A DNA stretch of 64,000 bases from Sphingobium sp. (GTDB lineage: Bacteria > Pseudomonadota > Alphaproteobacteria > Sphingomonadales > Sphingomonadaceae), in the NCBI GenBank assembly GCA_017984895.1, contig JAGNYO010000001.1, positions 16,030 to 80,029 of the forward strand. The letters run 5' to 3'. The position numbers and the translations under genes were made by a program. Shown here in pieces: positions 48,592 to 57,058 of the stretch. Each line of letters begins with the position of its first letter. Positions within the stretch are counted from its first letter, which is position 1. Under the pieces are notes generated by a model, which worked only from the letters and a program-made list of their open reading frames with translations, was not told the origin of the DNA and did no database searches.

Positions 48592-50127
48592 CTACGCTTC
48601 AGAGGCGATCCGGTGCGCGTTCGCCATTACAGAGAAGGTAATCGTCGGCGCGGGGATGGTGGGCAGCACCGAGGCATCGACGATATAGGTGCGCTTCTGA
48701 CCTTTCAGGCGGCCCAGACTATCCGTCTCTCCGGGGCTGGGGCTATGATGCATCGGAAAGCTGCCGCCGCAGTGAAAGCTGCTCCCCAATGTGCCAGTGC
48801 GCAACAAGGGTGTAAGCGGCATGAGGCCCGCCGCCCAAGCCGCCTTGGCTATCCGGCGCTTGACCCGCTGGATCGCGGCGGCGGTGCGTGCATTGTCGAT
48901 CCGCCGCGTGAACAGCCTCCCGCCTGCTATCCGCGCACCAATGGCGGGCGAGGCGTCCGAATGGAGGAAAGGCTGCGCCACGATCAGGCGGCGGCTCAGC
49001 GCCTCGATTAACGGCTTCGCCATCTTGGCAAACGGGCCGAAGCGCGCGCGCATGTCCGGCGCATAGGTGTCGTTATAGGTGTAAAGCTGGGCGTGGACGA
49101 CGTGGGCATCCACCGCCGGGTCATCAATTGCCCAGAACGCCTGCGCCAGTGTATGGCGCGGCTCGGTAGCGGGGTCGTCTCCCGCCTTCCAGCGGTGCAA
49201 CATGGGGAGATAGAAATGTTGGCTGTCGCGGATCGTCACTTCATGATGCAAATCGAGCGACCCCAACACCAGCCGCGTACTCGGCAACACGCCACCCGCG
49301 ATAAACAACCGCTCCGCATCATATTTGCCTGCACTGGTGTGAATGCTCACGCCGTCGGCATGTTCGGCAAAGCGGCGCACGATCACCCCGCCCTGATAGC
49401 GCAGGGTGCCGGCGGCGGCCATGCGTTCCACCGCATCACCCGCATTGAAGATCAGGCGATAGGGGCAGCCGTAAAGGCACATGGCGCAGGCGCGGCATCC
49501 GGGCGCTATCGCCTGACGCGAGGCGCCGAAATGGACGCCCATCTGTGCGAAGGAGGCGCGATTTCTGTCCATGTGGGTCAGGAGTTCTTGCGCCTGCCGG
49601 CTCTGGGGCAGCGAGCGGCCCTCAGCTATCGCCACGCCGTCATAGAAATCCGCCAGCCCATCGCGCGCGGCCGCCATGCCGATGAGCGGTGCGATGGCGG
49701 CATAATGCGGGGCAAGATCGGCAAGGCTGATCGGCCAGCCCTCGAAATCGCTGGCGTGATAGGGCAGCACAGACGCGCCCCAACCGTTAGACAGCCCGCC
49801 AAGTGCAAAGGAAGGCTTGAGGCCATGCACACCATCGACCTCCCCAAAATCGGCCAGCTCATCCGGCAGATGAAAGAGATAGTCGGAGCCGAAGGGGCGG
49901 ATGCTGTCGCTTTTTTCCGAGCGCCGCACCGCGCCAATGGCATCGCGGTCCCCGGTCTGCCATTGATCTGGTTCGGCGCTGCCCATGCGCGCGCGCAGTT
50001 CCTGCGCGTCGGCATCCATCGTGAGTCCCGCATCAAGGATCAGCACATCGCGGCCCCGCGCGGCCAACGCGACCGCCGCCGCGTAGCCGCTTGGTCCCGA
50101 TCCGATGATGATATCCTGCGCGTTCAA
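48592..50127 (-). CDS. GMC-family FAD oxidoreductase
   Basis: 511 residues. The N-terminal FAD motif is IIIGSGPSGYAAAVALAARG, with a GGLSNGWGASVLPY segment. A cysteine cluster GCRACAMCLYGCPYRL (near residues 208-222) of the type seen in alcohol-oxidase-like GMC enzymes is present. The C-terminal GGSFPMHHSP gives the catalytic-His region and the FAD-closing part is IVDASVLPTIPAPTITFSVM. It would oxidise an alcohol, perhaps on a sugar or lipid. It stands alone, leftward, inside an otherwise rightward block. Confidence 0.88.
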   Translation of the reverse strand: MNAQDIIIGSGPSGYAAAVALAARGRDVLILDAGLTMDADAQELRARMGSAEPDQWQTGDRDAIGAVRRSEKSDSIRPFGSDYLFHLPDELADFGEVDGVHGLKPSFALGGLSNGWGASVLPYHASDFEGWPISLADLAPHYAAIAPLIGMAAARDGLADFYDGVAIAEGRSLPQSRQAQELLTHMDRNRASFAQMGVHFGASRQAIAPGCRACAMCLYGCPYRLIFNAGDAVERMAAAGTLRYQGGVIVRRFAEHADGVSIHTSAGKYDAERLFIAGGVLPSTRLVLGSLDLHHEVTIRDSQHFYLPMLHRWKAGDDPATEPRHTLAQAFWAIDDPAVDAHVVHAQLYTYNDTYAPDMRARFGPFAKMAKPLIEALSRRLIVAQPFLHSDASPAIGARIAGGRLFTRRIDNARTAAAIQRVKRRIAKAAWAAGLMPLTPLLRTGTLGSSFHCGGSFPMHHSPSPGETDSLGRLKGQKRTYIVDASVLPTIPAPTITFSVMANAHRIASEA

Positions 50128-50224
50128 ATACTCAGCCCCGCAATTGTAACGGAATATTTAGCCTGTTAGGTCTTAAGACTTACTGTCTGATCCGAAATTC
50201 CATAGCAATGAAATTTCGGGTCTC

Positions 50225-50302
50225 GGCGCCAGCCCTCTCCCCCTCCCAACCTCCCGACAGGGTATCTTATGGGAGGCAAGGGAGGGGGAGAGGGCTGGCG
50301 CG
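50225..50302. repeat. long palindromic REP-like element, copy 2
   Basis: Arms 50227-50247 and 50280-50300 are perfect 21-base reverse complements. An internal loop (AA against CAA) and a further six-base pairing (50250-50255 with 50271-50276) extend it to a 15-base loop. Its left arm differs from copy 1 at 28429 at only a few positions and the loops are also alike. It lies in the 235-base gap between the divergent GMC and sulfotransferase genes; the rest of that gap holds nothing I recognise. Confidence 0.85.
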
Positions 50303-50362
50303 GCTCTCAGAATTCGCCTCGCGATTTTGAAGGGAGGCACGAGATTAAGGGGCATGCAACAC

Positions 50363-51265
50363 ATGGCTAAAACGCCGACCTTCCTGATTATTGGCGCAGC
50401 GCGCGCGGGGACGACAGCGCTCTATGACCTTGTGCGCCAGCATCCCGGCGTATTCATGAGCGCGATCAAGGAGCCAAACTACTTCGCGTTTGAGGGCGAG
50501 CCACTGGATTGGCGCGGGCCGGGCAACGAGTTTGTCAATAATTCCGTGGCCACATGGCAGGACTATACTGCTCTCTTTGCCGACGCGCCAGAAGGCTTGG
50601 CACGTGGGGAAGCCTCTCCGCTCTATCTCTGGGCGCCGGACGCGGCAAAACGGATCAAGGCGCGGCTGCCCGATGTCAAAATGATCGTGGTGCTGCGCAA
50701 CCCCATTGAGCAGGCTTTCTCGCACTATCTTTATGCCCGCGCGCAAATGATCGAGCCGCTCGATGATTTTGAGGCGGCGCTGAAGGCTGAGCCACAACGA
50801 CTGGCGGACCACTGGCAGCCGTTGTTCCAGTATAGCAGCTTCCCCCGCTATTCCGAGCAACTCCGCCGCTTTCAGGCCGAGTTCCCGCCGGAGCAACTTA
50901 AAATCTTCCTCTATGAGGATTACCGCACCGATCCCAAAGCGATGCTTGCCAAGATTTTCGACTTTATCGGTGTTGATCCCGCCTTCGTGCCGGACGTGAG
51001 CCACGAGACCAATATGGGCGGCCAGCCGCGCCATCAATGGCTGCAAAACCTCGTGATGCGGCCCAACCCGGTGGCGAGCCTCGCGGCGTTGGTGGTGCCG
51101 ATGAGCGCGCGGCGGATGATCCGCGACATGGTTTCGCGCCGCAACCTTGCGCGCGATCGGATTTCTCCCGCAGCACAAGTGTGGTTAATGAAATCGTTAG
51201 AAGATGACATTTCGCAGTTGCGAGATATTATAGGGCGCGACGTATCGCACTGGCTGGAGCCGTAA
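50363..51265 (+). CDS. PAPS-dependent sulfotransferase
   Basis: 300 residues from ATG 50363; ATG 50354 is also in frame. The 5'-phosphosulfate loop is IIGAARAGTTALYDLV and the 3'-phosphate motif is VVLRNPIEQAFSHYLY with its conserved Arg and Ser. KEPNYFAFEGE is typical of heparan-N-deacetylase-like bacterial sulfotransferases. It would sulfate a sugar hydroxyl or amine, giving an acidic, sulfated glycan or glycolipid. No PAPS synthesis gene is in the window. Confidence 0.88.
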   Translation: MAKTPTFLIIGAARAGTTALYDLVRQHPGVFMSAIKEPNYFAFEGEPLDWRGPGNEFVNNSVATWQDYTALFADAPEGLARGEASPLYLWAPDAAKRIKARLPDVKMIVVLRNPIEQAFSHYLYARAQMIEPLDDFEAALKAEPQRLADHWQPLFQYSSFPRYSEQLRRFQAEFPPEQLKIFLYEDYRTDPKAMLAKIFDFIGVDPAFVPDVSHETNMGGQPRHQWLQNLVMRPNPVASLAALVVPMSARRMIRDMVSRRNLARDRISPAAQVWLMKSLEDDISQLRDIIGRDVSHWLEP

Positions 51266-51312
51266 CGATTCTCCAATCCCCATCCCTCAAGGCTGAACGC
51301 CTCGCTTCTGGC

Positions 51313-52569
51313 ATGGTCCCGCTCAACATCGCCATGCTGACGACCTTCTATCCGCCGTATAATTTCGGTGGAGATGGCATCGGCATCAGGCGGCTGGCTG
51401 TCGCGTTGGCGGACCGGGGGCACACCATCACGGTCGTGCATGATGTGGACGCCTATGTCACCCAAGCAGGGTGCGAACCCGCGCCGATAGACATGGACCC
51501 GCGCATCACGGTGATCGGGCTGACTTCCAGCCTTGGGATGCTGTCCAATCTGCTGGTGCATCAGCTTGGGCGGCCAGTGTTCCATAAGGCGCGGCTGAAA
51601 GAGCTGCTCGGCCCCGGCAAATTTGATGTGATCTGGCACCACAATGTCTCGCTCGTCGGCGGGCCGGGGCTGTTCGGCCTTGGTGACCCGCACCCCGTGC
51701 GGATTTACGAGGCGCATGAGCATTGGCTTGTCTGCCCTACCCATGTGCTGTGGAAGGAAAACCGGGAGCTGTGCGAGCAGCGCGCGTGCCTCAAATGCCA
51801 GCTATCTTACAAGCGCCCGCCGCAGCCGTGGCGCTGGACCGGCAAGCTCCATCGCGAGGCGCGGCATATCGACGCGTTTATCGCCAAGAGCCAGTTCAGC
51901 CAGGCCAAACACCGCGCCTTCGGTTTTAAGCCCGCAATGGAGGTGGTGCCCTATTTCCTGCCGGATATGCCGCCGATAACCGGGCAGGCCGCGCCGCACC
52001 CCCGCCCCTATTTCCTGTTTGTGGGGCGGCTGGAAAAGATCAAGGGCGTGCAGGACATCATTCCCGCATTTGCGGGCAGCGCGAAGGACGGGCCGGATCT
52101 CGTGATCGTTGGCGCGGGCGAGTATGAGGCGGAACTGCGCGTCCAAGCCGCTGGCATGACGCGGGTGCATTTCACCGGGCGGCTGGAACCGGAAGCGATC
52201 CCGGCCTGGTATCAGAACGCGCGCGCTCTTATCGTGCCCTCACTCTGTTATGAAACCTTCGGCATCATCCTGATCGAAGCCTTCCGCAGCGGCACCCCGG
52301 TGATCGCGCGGCGGCTTGGTCCCTTCCCCGAAATCATCGCCAAGGGCGGTGGGCTGATGTTCGAGGGCGTGGACGATCTGCGCGCCGCGATCGCGGAATT
52401 GGGCACGGATCCCGCCCGGCGGGATACGCTGGCGCGCGAAGCGCGCTTTGCCTATGAAAATAACTGGAGAGAAGACATCGTCATAACCGAATATTTGGAT
52501 GTCGTGCGTAAGGCTGCGCGCGCGAAGGGCAATCAACACGTCATTTCGGCATTGGGAGATATATCATGA
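51313..52569 (+). CDS. family 4 glycosyltransferase with Cys-rich insert
   Basis: 418 residues. The N-domain begins MLTTFYPPYNFGGDGIGI. A middle segment CPTHVLWKENRELCEQRAC then CLKCQLSYKR has five cysteines, similar to a group of sphingomonad and actinobacterial GT4 enzymes. The C-domain has FVGRLEKIKGVQDIIPAF and VPSLCYETFGIILIEAFRSG with the ExxxxxxxE donor motif. ATG 51313 has only a weak ribosome-binding site. Its stop overlaps the epimerase start by four bases. Confidence 0.9.
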   Translation: MVPLNIAMLTTFYPPYNFGGDGIGIRRLAVALADRGHTITVVHDVDAYVTQAGCEPAPIDMDPRITVIGLTSSLGMLSNLLVHQLGRPVFHKARLKELLGPGKFDVIWHHNVSLVGGPGLFGLGDPHPVRIYEAHEHWLVCPTHVLWKENRELCEQRACLKCQLSYKRPPQPWRWTGKLHREARHIDAFIAKSQFSQAKHRAFGFKPAMEVVPYFLPDMPPITGQAAPHPRPYFLFVGRLEKIKGVQDIIPAFAGSAKDGPDLVIVGAGEYEAELRVQAAGMTRVHFTGRLEPEAIPAWYQNARALIVPSLCYETFGIILIEAFRSGTPVIARRLGPFPEIIAKGGGLMFEGVDDLRAAIAELGTDPARRDTLAREARFAYENNWREDIVITEYLDVVRKAARAKGNQHVISALGDIS

Positions 52570-53576
52570 GAATCCTCGTAACGGGGGGAGCCGGGTTCAT
52601 CGGATCACATCTGACCGAGCGGCTGCTGAGCATGGGGCATGGCGTTGTCGTGCTCGACAACCTTTCGACGGGTGACATGGCGAACCTTGCTCACTCGAAG
52701 GACAATCAGAATTTCGAGATGGTGATCGGCTCGGTGCGCGATCAGGCGCTGGTGCAGGAACTGGTGGAGCGGTGCGACGCGGTGATTCACCTTGCGGCGG
52801 CCGTCGGCGTCAAGCTGATCCTCGAAAAGCCGAGCCTTTCGATCCACACCAATGTCAATGGCACGGAGAATATTCTCCACGCCGCGGCCAACGGCAACAA
52901 GCTGGTCATCATCGCTTCGACCTCCGAGGTTTATGGCAAGGCCGAGAAGGTGCCGTTCTCCGAGGATGACGACCTCGTGCTGGGCGCGACCGCGAACCTG
53001 CGCTGGTCCTACGCCGTCGCAAAGATGCTCGATGAGTCGCTCGCGCTGTCTTACAGCTATGAGAAGCGCATCCGCGTCATCATCGTGCGCCTATTCAACA
53101 CCACCGGCCCGCGCCAGACCGGCTATTATGGCATGGTGCTGCCCAACTTCGTCAGCCAGGCGCTGAAGGGCGAGCCGATCACCGTGCATGGCACGGGCGA
53201 TCAATCGCGCTGCTTCGGCCATGTGTTCGATGCGGTCGAGGCGCTCACCCGCCTGCTCAACGCGCCTAATGCCATCGGCGAAGTCTTCAACGTCGGCAAC
53301 GATGAGGAAGTCACGATCTATGGCCTTGCCGAGAAGATCAAGCAGAAAACCGGCTCTAAATCCCAGATCGTCAAAAAGCCCTATAAGGAAGTCTATGGCT
53401 TCGGCTTCGAGGACATGCTGCGGCGCGTGCCGGATGTGCGCAAGCTGGAGAAGTTCATCGGCTATCGCCCTCATACCTCGCTCGATCAGATCATCGACGA
53501 CGTGATCGCCGAGCAGCGTGCCGCCATGGGAATCGCGCCCATCGCCGACGCCGGAAAGGACGACGCGGCGGCCTGA
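52566..53576 (+). CDS. UDP-glucose 4-epimerase-like / UXS-like SDR
   Basis: 336 residues. GGAGFIGSHLTERLL, ASTSEVYGKA and WSYAVAKMLDESLA (YxxxK) are followed by RLFNTTGPRQTGYYGMVLP and VFNVGNDEEVTIYGLAEKI. The family includes GalE, UXS and other NDP-sugar epimerases. The TGPRQTGYYG form is common in glycan clusters and does not settle the substrate. It differs from the UXS half of the fusion at 37099-39552, so the cluster has two extended SDRs of this kind. Confidence 0.88.
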   Translation: MRILVTGGAGFIGSHLTERLLSMGHGVVVLDNLSTGDMANLAHSKDNQNFEMVIGSVRDQALVQELVERCDAVIHLAAAVGVKLILEKPSLSIHTNVNGTENILHAAANGNKLVIIASTSEVYGKAEKVPFSEDDDLVLGATANLRWSYAVAKMLDESLALSYSYEKRIRVIIVRLFNTTGPRQTGYYGMVLPNFVSQALKGEPITVHGTGDQSRCFGHVFDAVEALTRLLNAPNAIGEVFNVGNDEEVTIYGLAEKIKQKTGSKSQIVKKPYKEVYGFGFEDMLRRVPDVRKLEKFIGYRPHTSLDQIIDDVIAEQRAAMGIAPIADAGKDDAAA

Positions 53577-53596
53577 CCGGCTGTCGCAGGGGGCAT

Positions 53597-55606
53597 ATGG
53601 CGGCATTCGCCCTTCCCGTTCCGCTGTGGTTCGCGGTGGCACTGGGCCTCGCGGGCGTGCTGGGCCTGGTTGCTCTGCTGCGCCGCAGGGCGGGCTGGGC
53701 GCTTTTATGTGCCTTCATTGCGGGAAACGCGGGACAGTTGGGGCTGACCGACCCATTATGGTTTGGCTCCTTGCAATTGAGGCCGCAGGGGCTGGCGCCG
53801 CTATGCTATGGGCTGTTGGCCTTAGAGGCGGCGGTAGCGGGCTTGGCGCTGCTGCGTCATGATCGCCTCATGCGCCTGATCGCGGGCGCGCGGGAGCTAG
53901 GCCTCAGGCGGACGGCCCTGTTGTTCCTGCTGCTGCTCGGTTCGGCTGTAGCACCGATGGGCTTCATGCTGAGGCATGAATATTTGACCTTCCTCAAACA
54001 GGTGATGGCGAATGGGAGCCTGCTGGCTATTCATGGGGCAACGCTTGCCGCATTGGCGATGGCGCTGCCCCACAGCATGCTGGAGCGCATAGCCGAGCGA
54101 GCGGATGCGTTGCTCGCCTTTCGTCCCCTACCCTTTCTGGCTGCGGTGTGGGTGTTCGTCATCACCCTGCTGCTCAGCATCACCGCGTTTGACCAAATGC
54201 CGCGCCTGCCGGATGAGGTTGCCTATCTCTTTCAGGCGAAGATGTATGCGGCGGGCCAGCTTTATGTCCCTGCACCCGAAGGCGCGCTCGCCAAGGCTTT
54301 GGCCTATGACTGGATCAGCATCCTTAACGGCAAATGGTATTCAATATTCCCGCCGGGCTGGCCTGTTGTGCTGGCGGGCGGCGTAGCGATCGGCGCACCG
54401 TTCATCGTCAATCCCCTGCTCAGCGCACTGGGCGTCTGGCTGGGCCATGGCTTCGTGGCCCGCATTGCCTCGAGGCGTCTGGCGGCACTGGTGGCTCTGC
54501 TGATGTGTGTTTCGCCCTGGTATCTGGCGATGGGGGCATCGTTGATGAGCCACATGCTGACGCTGGTGCTGGTGCTGGGTGCCTGGCACCTGGTGCTGTG
54601 CACGGGTAGCAGGCGCCCTCTGGCCTGGGCGCTGGCCGGTCTGTTGATGGGCGCCCTGTTCCTCACGCGTCCGCTGGAAGGCGTGGTGATCGGCACGCTC
54701 ACCGGGCTTTGGGCCATGAGTCGCGCCGATCTGCGCAGCCTTTCGGGCTGGTGCGCGGTCGCGGCCTATGGCGGGGGCTGTATTCTCATCGGCGCGCTGG
54801 TGTTTCCCTATAATCAGATGCTGACCGGAAGCCCTTTTTATACCCCCATCGACGAGTATTTTGATCTGCTGTGGCACAAGGGCGCCAACCGGCTGGGCTT
54901 CGGGCCAGACATCGGCTCGCCCGATAGCTGGGGGGGCGTGGATATTTGGCGCGGCCATGGCCCGCTCGAAGCTCTGATCGAGGAGCAGTTCAATCTCAAG
55001 TCCATGAATGTCGAACTGCTCGGCTGGGCGGTTGGCTCGCTGCTGCTGCTTTATGTCCACCTGCTCTGGGGGCGCCTCACCCGCATCGACAAGGCTATGC
55101 TGGCGGTGATTGGCTGCACCATAGCCGCCTATAGCCTCTATTGGTTTAACGGAGGCTTTTACATCGGTCCGCGCTACTGGTTCATGACACTGTGGCCAGC
55201 GCTGTTCCTGTGCGCGCGCGGGGTCCAGACGGCTGATGCGATGCTAAGCGGGGCGGAGCCGCCTTTGGCCCGTGCGCGGGTAGCGATGCTCGTCGCACTG
55301 ATGGCAGGGCTGACGATCCTGAGCTTCCTGCCCTGGCGCGCGAGCGAGAAATATTGGGAGTTCAGAGGTTTCCACAATGGCTATCGGCAAATGGCGGTGG
55401 CGGGCGGTGTGGACGATGCATTGGTGTTTGTCAAAAGCGGTGATGCGGGCGAATTCGGCAGTGCCTTCATGCTGAACAGCCCTGCGCTCGATGGCCCGAT
55501 CTTTGTGCGCGATCTTGGCCCCGTCGCCAATGCCCGGATCATTGCCAATGTCCCCGGCCGCAAGGTCATCTATGCCGACGGCGGGCAAAAGGATAGGCGC
55601 CGGTGA
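53597..55606 (+). CDS. large GT-C (PMT-like) membrane protein
   Basis: 669 residues, about 13-14 helices. After the first helix block (five helices in the first 200 residues), the loop AFDQMPRLPDEVAYLFQAKM carries the acidic motif typical of PMT_2/ArnT relatives. GFVARIASRRLAALVALL and a C-terminal soluble end follow. The extra N-terminal helices make it longer than ArnT. It probably transfers a sugar from a polyprenyl-phosphate donor in the periplasm. GTG of the HAD-UbiA gene overlaps its stop. Confidence 0.82.
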   Translation: MAAFALPVPLWFAVALGLAGVLGLVALLRRRAGWALLCAFIAGNAGQLGLTDPLWFGSLQLRPQGLAPLCYGLLALEAAVAGLALLRHDRLMRLIAGARELGLRRTALLFLLLLGSAVAPMGFMLRHEYLTFLKQVMANGSLLAIHGATLAALAMALPHSMLERIAERADALLAFRPLPFLAAVWVFVITLLLSITAFDQMPRLPDEVAYLFQAKMYAAGQLYVPAPEGALAKALAYDWISILNGKWYSIFPPGWPVVLAGGVAIGAPFIVNPLLSALGVWLGHGFVARIASRRLAALVALLMCVSPWYLAMGASLMSHMLTLVLVLGAWHLVLCTGSRRPLAWALAGLLMGALFLTRPLEGVVIGTLTGLWAMSRADLRSLSGWCAVAAYGGGCILIGALVFPYNQMLTGSPFYTPIDEYFDLLWHKGANRLGFGPDIGSPDSWGGVDIWRGHGPLEALIEEQFNLKSMNVELLGWAVGSLLLLYVHLLWGRLTRIDKAMLAVIGCTIAAYSLYWFNGGFYIGPRYWFMTLWPALFLCARGVQTADAMLSGAEPPLARARVAMLVALMAGLTILSFLPWRASEKYWEFRGFHNGYRQMAVAGGVDDALVFVKSGDAGEFGSAFMLNSPALDGPIFVRDLGPVANARIIANVPGRKVIYADGGQKDRRR

Positions 55607-57021
55607 GCCTTCCCCTGATCATCGACCTTGATGGCACGCTGGTGCGCACCGACACATTGGTGGAGAGCGCGCTCAGTGTCGCGATGCGCAGGCCAGTGCG
55701 TTTCCTGGCGCTGCTGCTCTTGCTGCTGAAAGGGCGCGCCGCCTTCAAGCGCGGCATGGCCGATGCCGCCAAGCTCGATTGTGCGACCCTGCCCTATAAT
55801 CGGGATATTATCGAGTTTATCCGCAAACGGCGCGAAGGCGGGGGGCAGGTCTGGCTAGTGACAGCAGCGGACGGGCGCATCGCCCATGGCGTTGCCGATC
55901 ATCTCAAGCTGTTTGATGGTGTGATCGCCAGCGATGGCGCGCATAACCTCAAGGGGCCGAACAAGGCTGTGACACTGGCAGAGCGCTTCACGCAAGGTTT
56001 CGATTATGTCGGTGACGCACCGGCGGATCTTCCGGTGTGGGAGAAAGCGAGCCATGTCTATGTGGCGGGCGGCTCTTCATCCGCTCTGCGCGCGTTGAAA
56101 CAGCGGGGCCTTGTGCCCATGCGCCGGTTTGACCCGCTGCCCATGCGCGCGCGGGACTGGGTGAAGGCGCTGCGGCTGCACCAGTGGTCCAAGAACCTGA
56201 TGCTGTTCGTGCCGCTGATGCTGGGGCAGGCGTTTCATGACCCCGCGATGGTCGCGCGGCTGATCGCGGGGTTTCTGTGCTTCGGTCTGGTCGCCTCGGC
56301 CACCTATCTGTTCAACGACATGAACGATCTGGAGGCGGACCGCGCACATATGGGCAAGCGCCACCGCGCGCTGGCAAGTGGGAGGCTCTCCCTGGTAAAG
56401 GGCGCCGGGCTTGGTACCGCGATGCTGCTCGCGGGGATAGTGGGCGCAGTGATTCTCAGCCCCGGATTCGCGCTGGTGGTGCTGTGCTATTTGGCGCTGA
56501 CATTGGCCTACTCGCTATGGCTCAAGGCGCAGCCGCTGCTCGATGTAATGGTGATCGGCGGCCTGTTTACCCTGCGTGTGCAGGCGGGCGTGGAACTGGC
56601 GGAGCAGCCGCAGTCGCTGTGGCTTACTTCCTTTGCGATGATCCTGTTCGGCTCTCTCGCGCTGGCGAAGCGCCATGCGGAGTTGATCCGCGCGGGCGCC
56701 GAAGGGCGCACCATAGCGGGGCGTGGATACCTTGCCTCGGATACACCACTCACCGTCTCGCTCGGTATCGCGACGGCGGCAATGTCCGTCCTCGTCATGC
56801 TGTTTTACATGCAGTTCGACGTGGCCGGAAAAGGGCTTTACAATGATCCGCAGCGGCTGTTTTTCGTGCCGCTGGTGCTCGGCTCATGGCTGATCCGCAT
56901 CTGGGTGAAGGCGCATCGCGGCACACTGCACGATGATCCGGTCGTGTTCGCGCTCAAAGACAAGGCGAGCTGGCTGCATGGCGCGATGGTGGCTATGTGC
57001 TGGCTCGCGGCGGTGGCGTGA
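55603..57021 (+). CDS. HAD phosphatase - UbiA prenyltransferase fusion (polyprenyl-phosphate phosphoribosyltransferase-like)
   Basis: 472 residues from GTG 55603. Residues 1-185 are a HAD domain (IIDLDGTLVRTDTLVES, WLVTAADGRIAHGV, FDYVGDAPADLPVWEKA). Residues 190-472 are a UbiA-like integral membrane domain with LRLHQWSKNLMLFVPL and the metal motif TYLFNDMNDLEADRAH (NDxxDxxxD, near 237). The LHQWSKN stretch matches decaprenyl-phosphate phosphoribosyltransferases (mycobacterial UbiA/Rv3806c). HAD plus UbiA could make and dephosphorylate polyprenyl-phosphoryl-phosphoribose, giving a pentose donor for GT-C enzymes. Confidence 0.88.
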   Translation: MSLPLIIDLDGTLVRTDTLVESALSVAMRRPVRFLALLLLLLKGRAAFKRGMADAAKLDCATLPYNRDIIEFIRKRREGGGQVWLVTAADGRIAHGVADHLKLFDGVIASDGAHNLKGPNKAVTLAERFTQGFDYVGDAPADLPVWEKASHVYVAGGSSSALRALKQRGLVPMRRFDPLPMRARDWVKALRLHQWSKNLMLFVPLMLGQAFHDPAMVARLIAGFLCFGLVASATYLFNDMNDLEADRAHMGKRHRALASGRLSLVKGAGLGTAMLLAGIVGAVILSPGFALVVLCYLALTLAYSLWLKAQPLLDVMVIGGLFTLRVQAGVELAEQPQSLWLTSFAMILFGSLALAKRHAELIRAGAEGRTIAGRGYLASDTPLTVSLGIATAAMSVLVMLFYMQFDVAGKGLYNDPQRLFFVPLVLGSWLIRIWVKAHRGTLHDDPVVFALKDKASWLHGAMVAMCWLAAVA

Positions 57022-57058
57022 CGCGAACTGCAATGTTTATGGGTAAAGGGGTTTTGAC

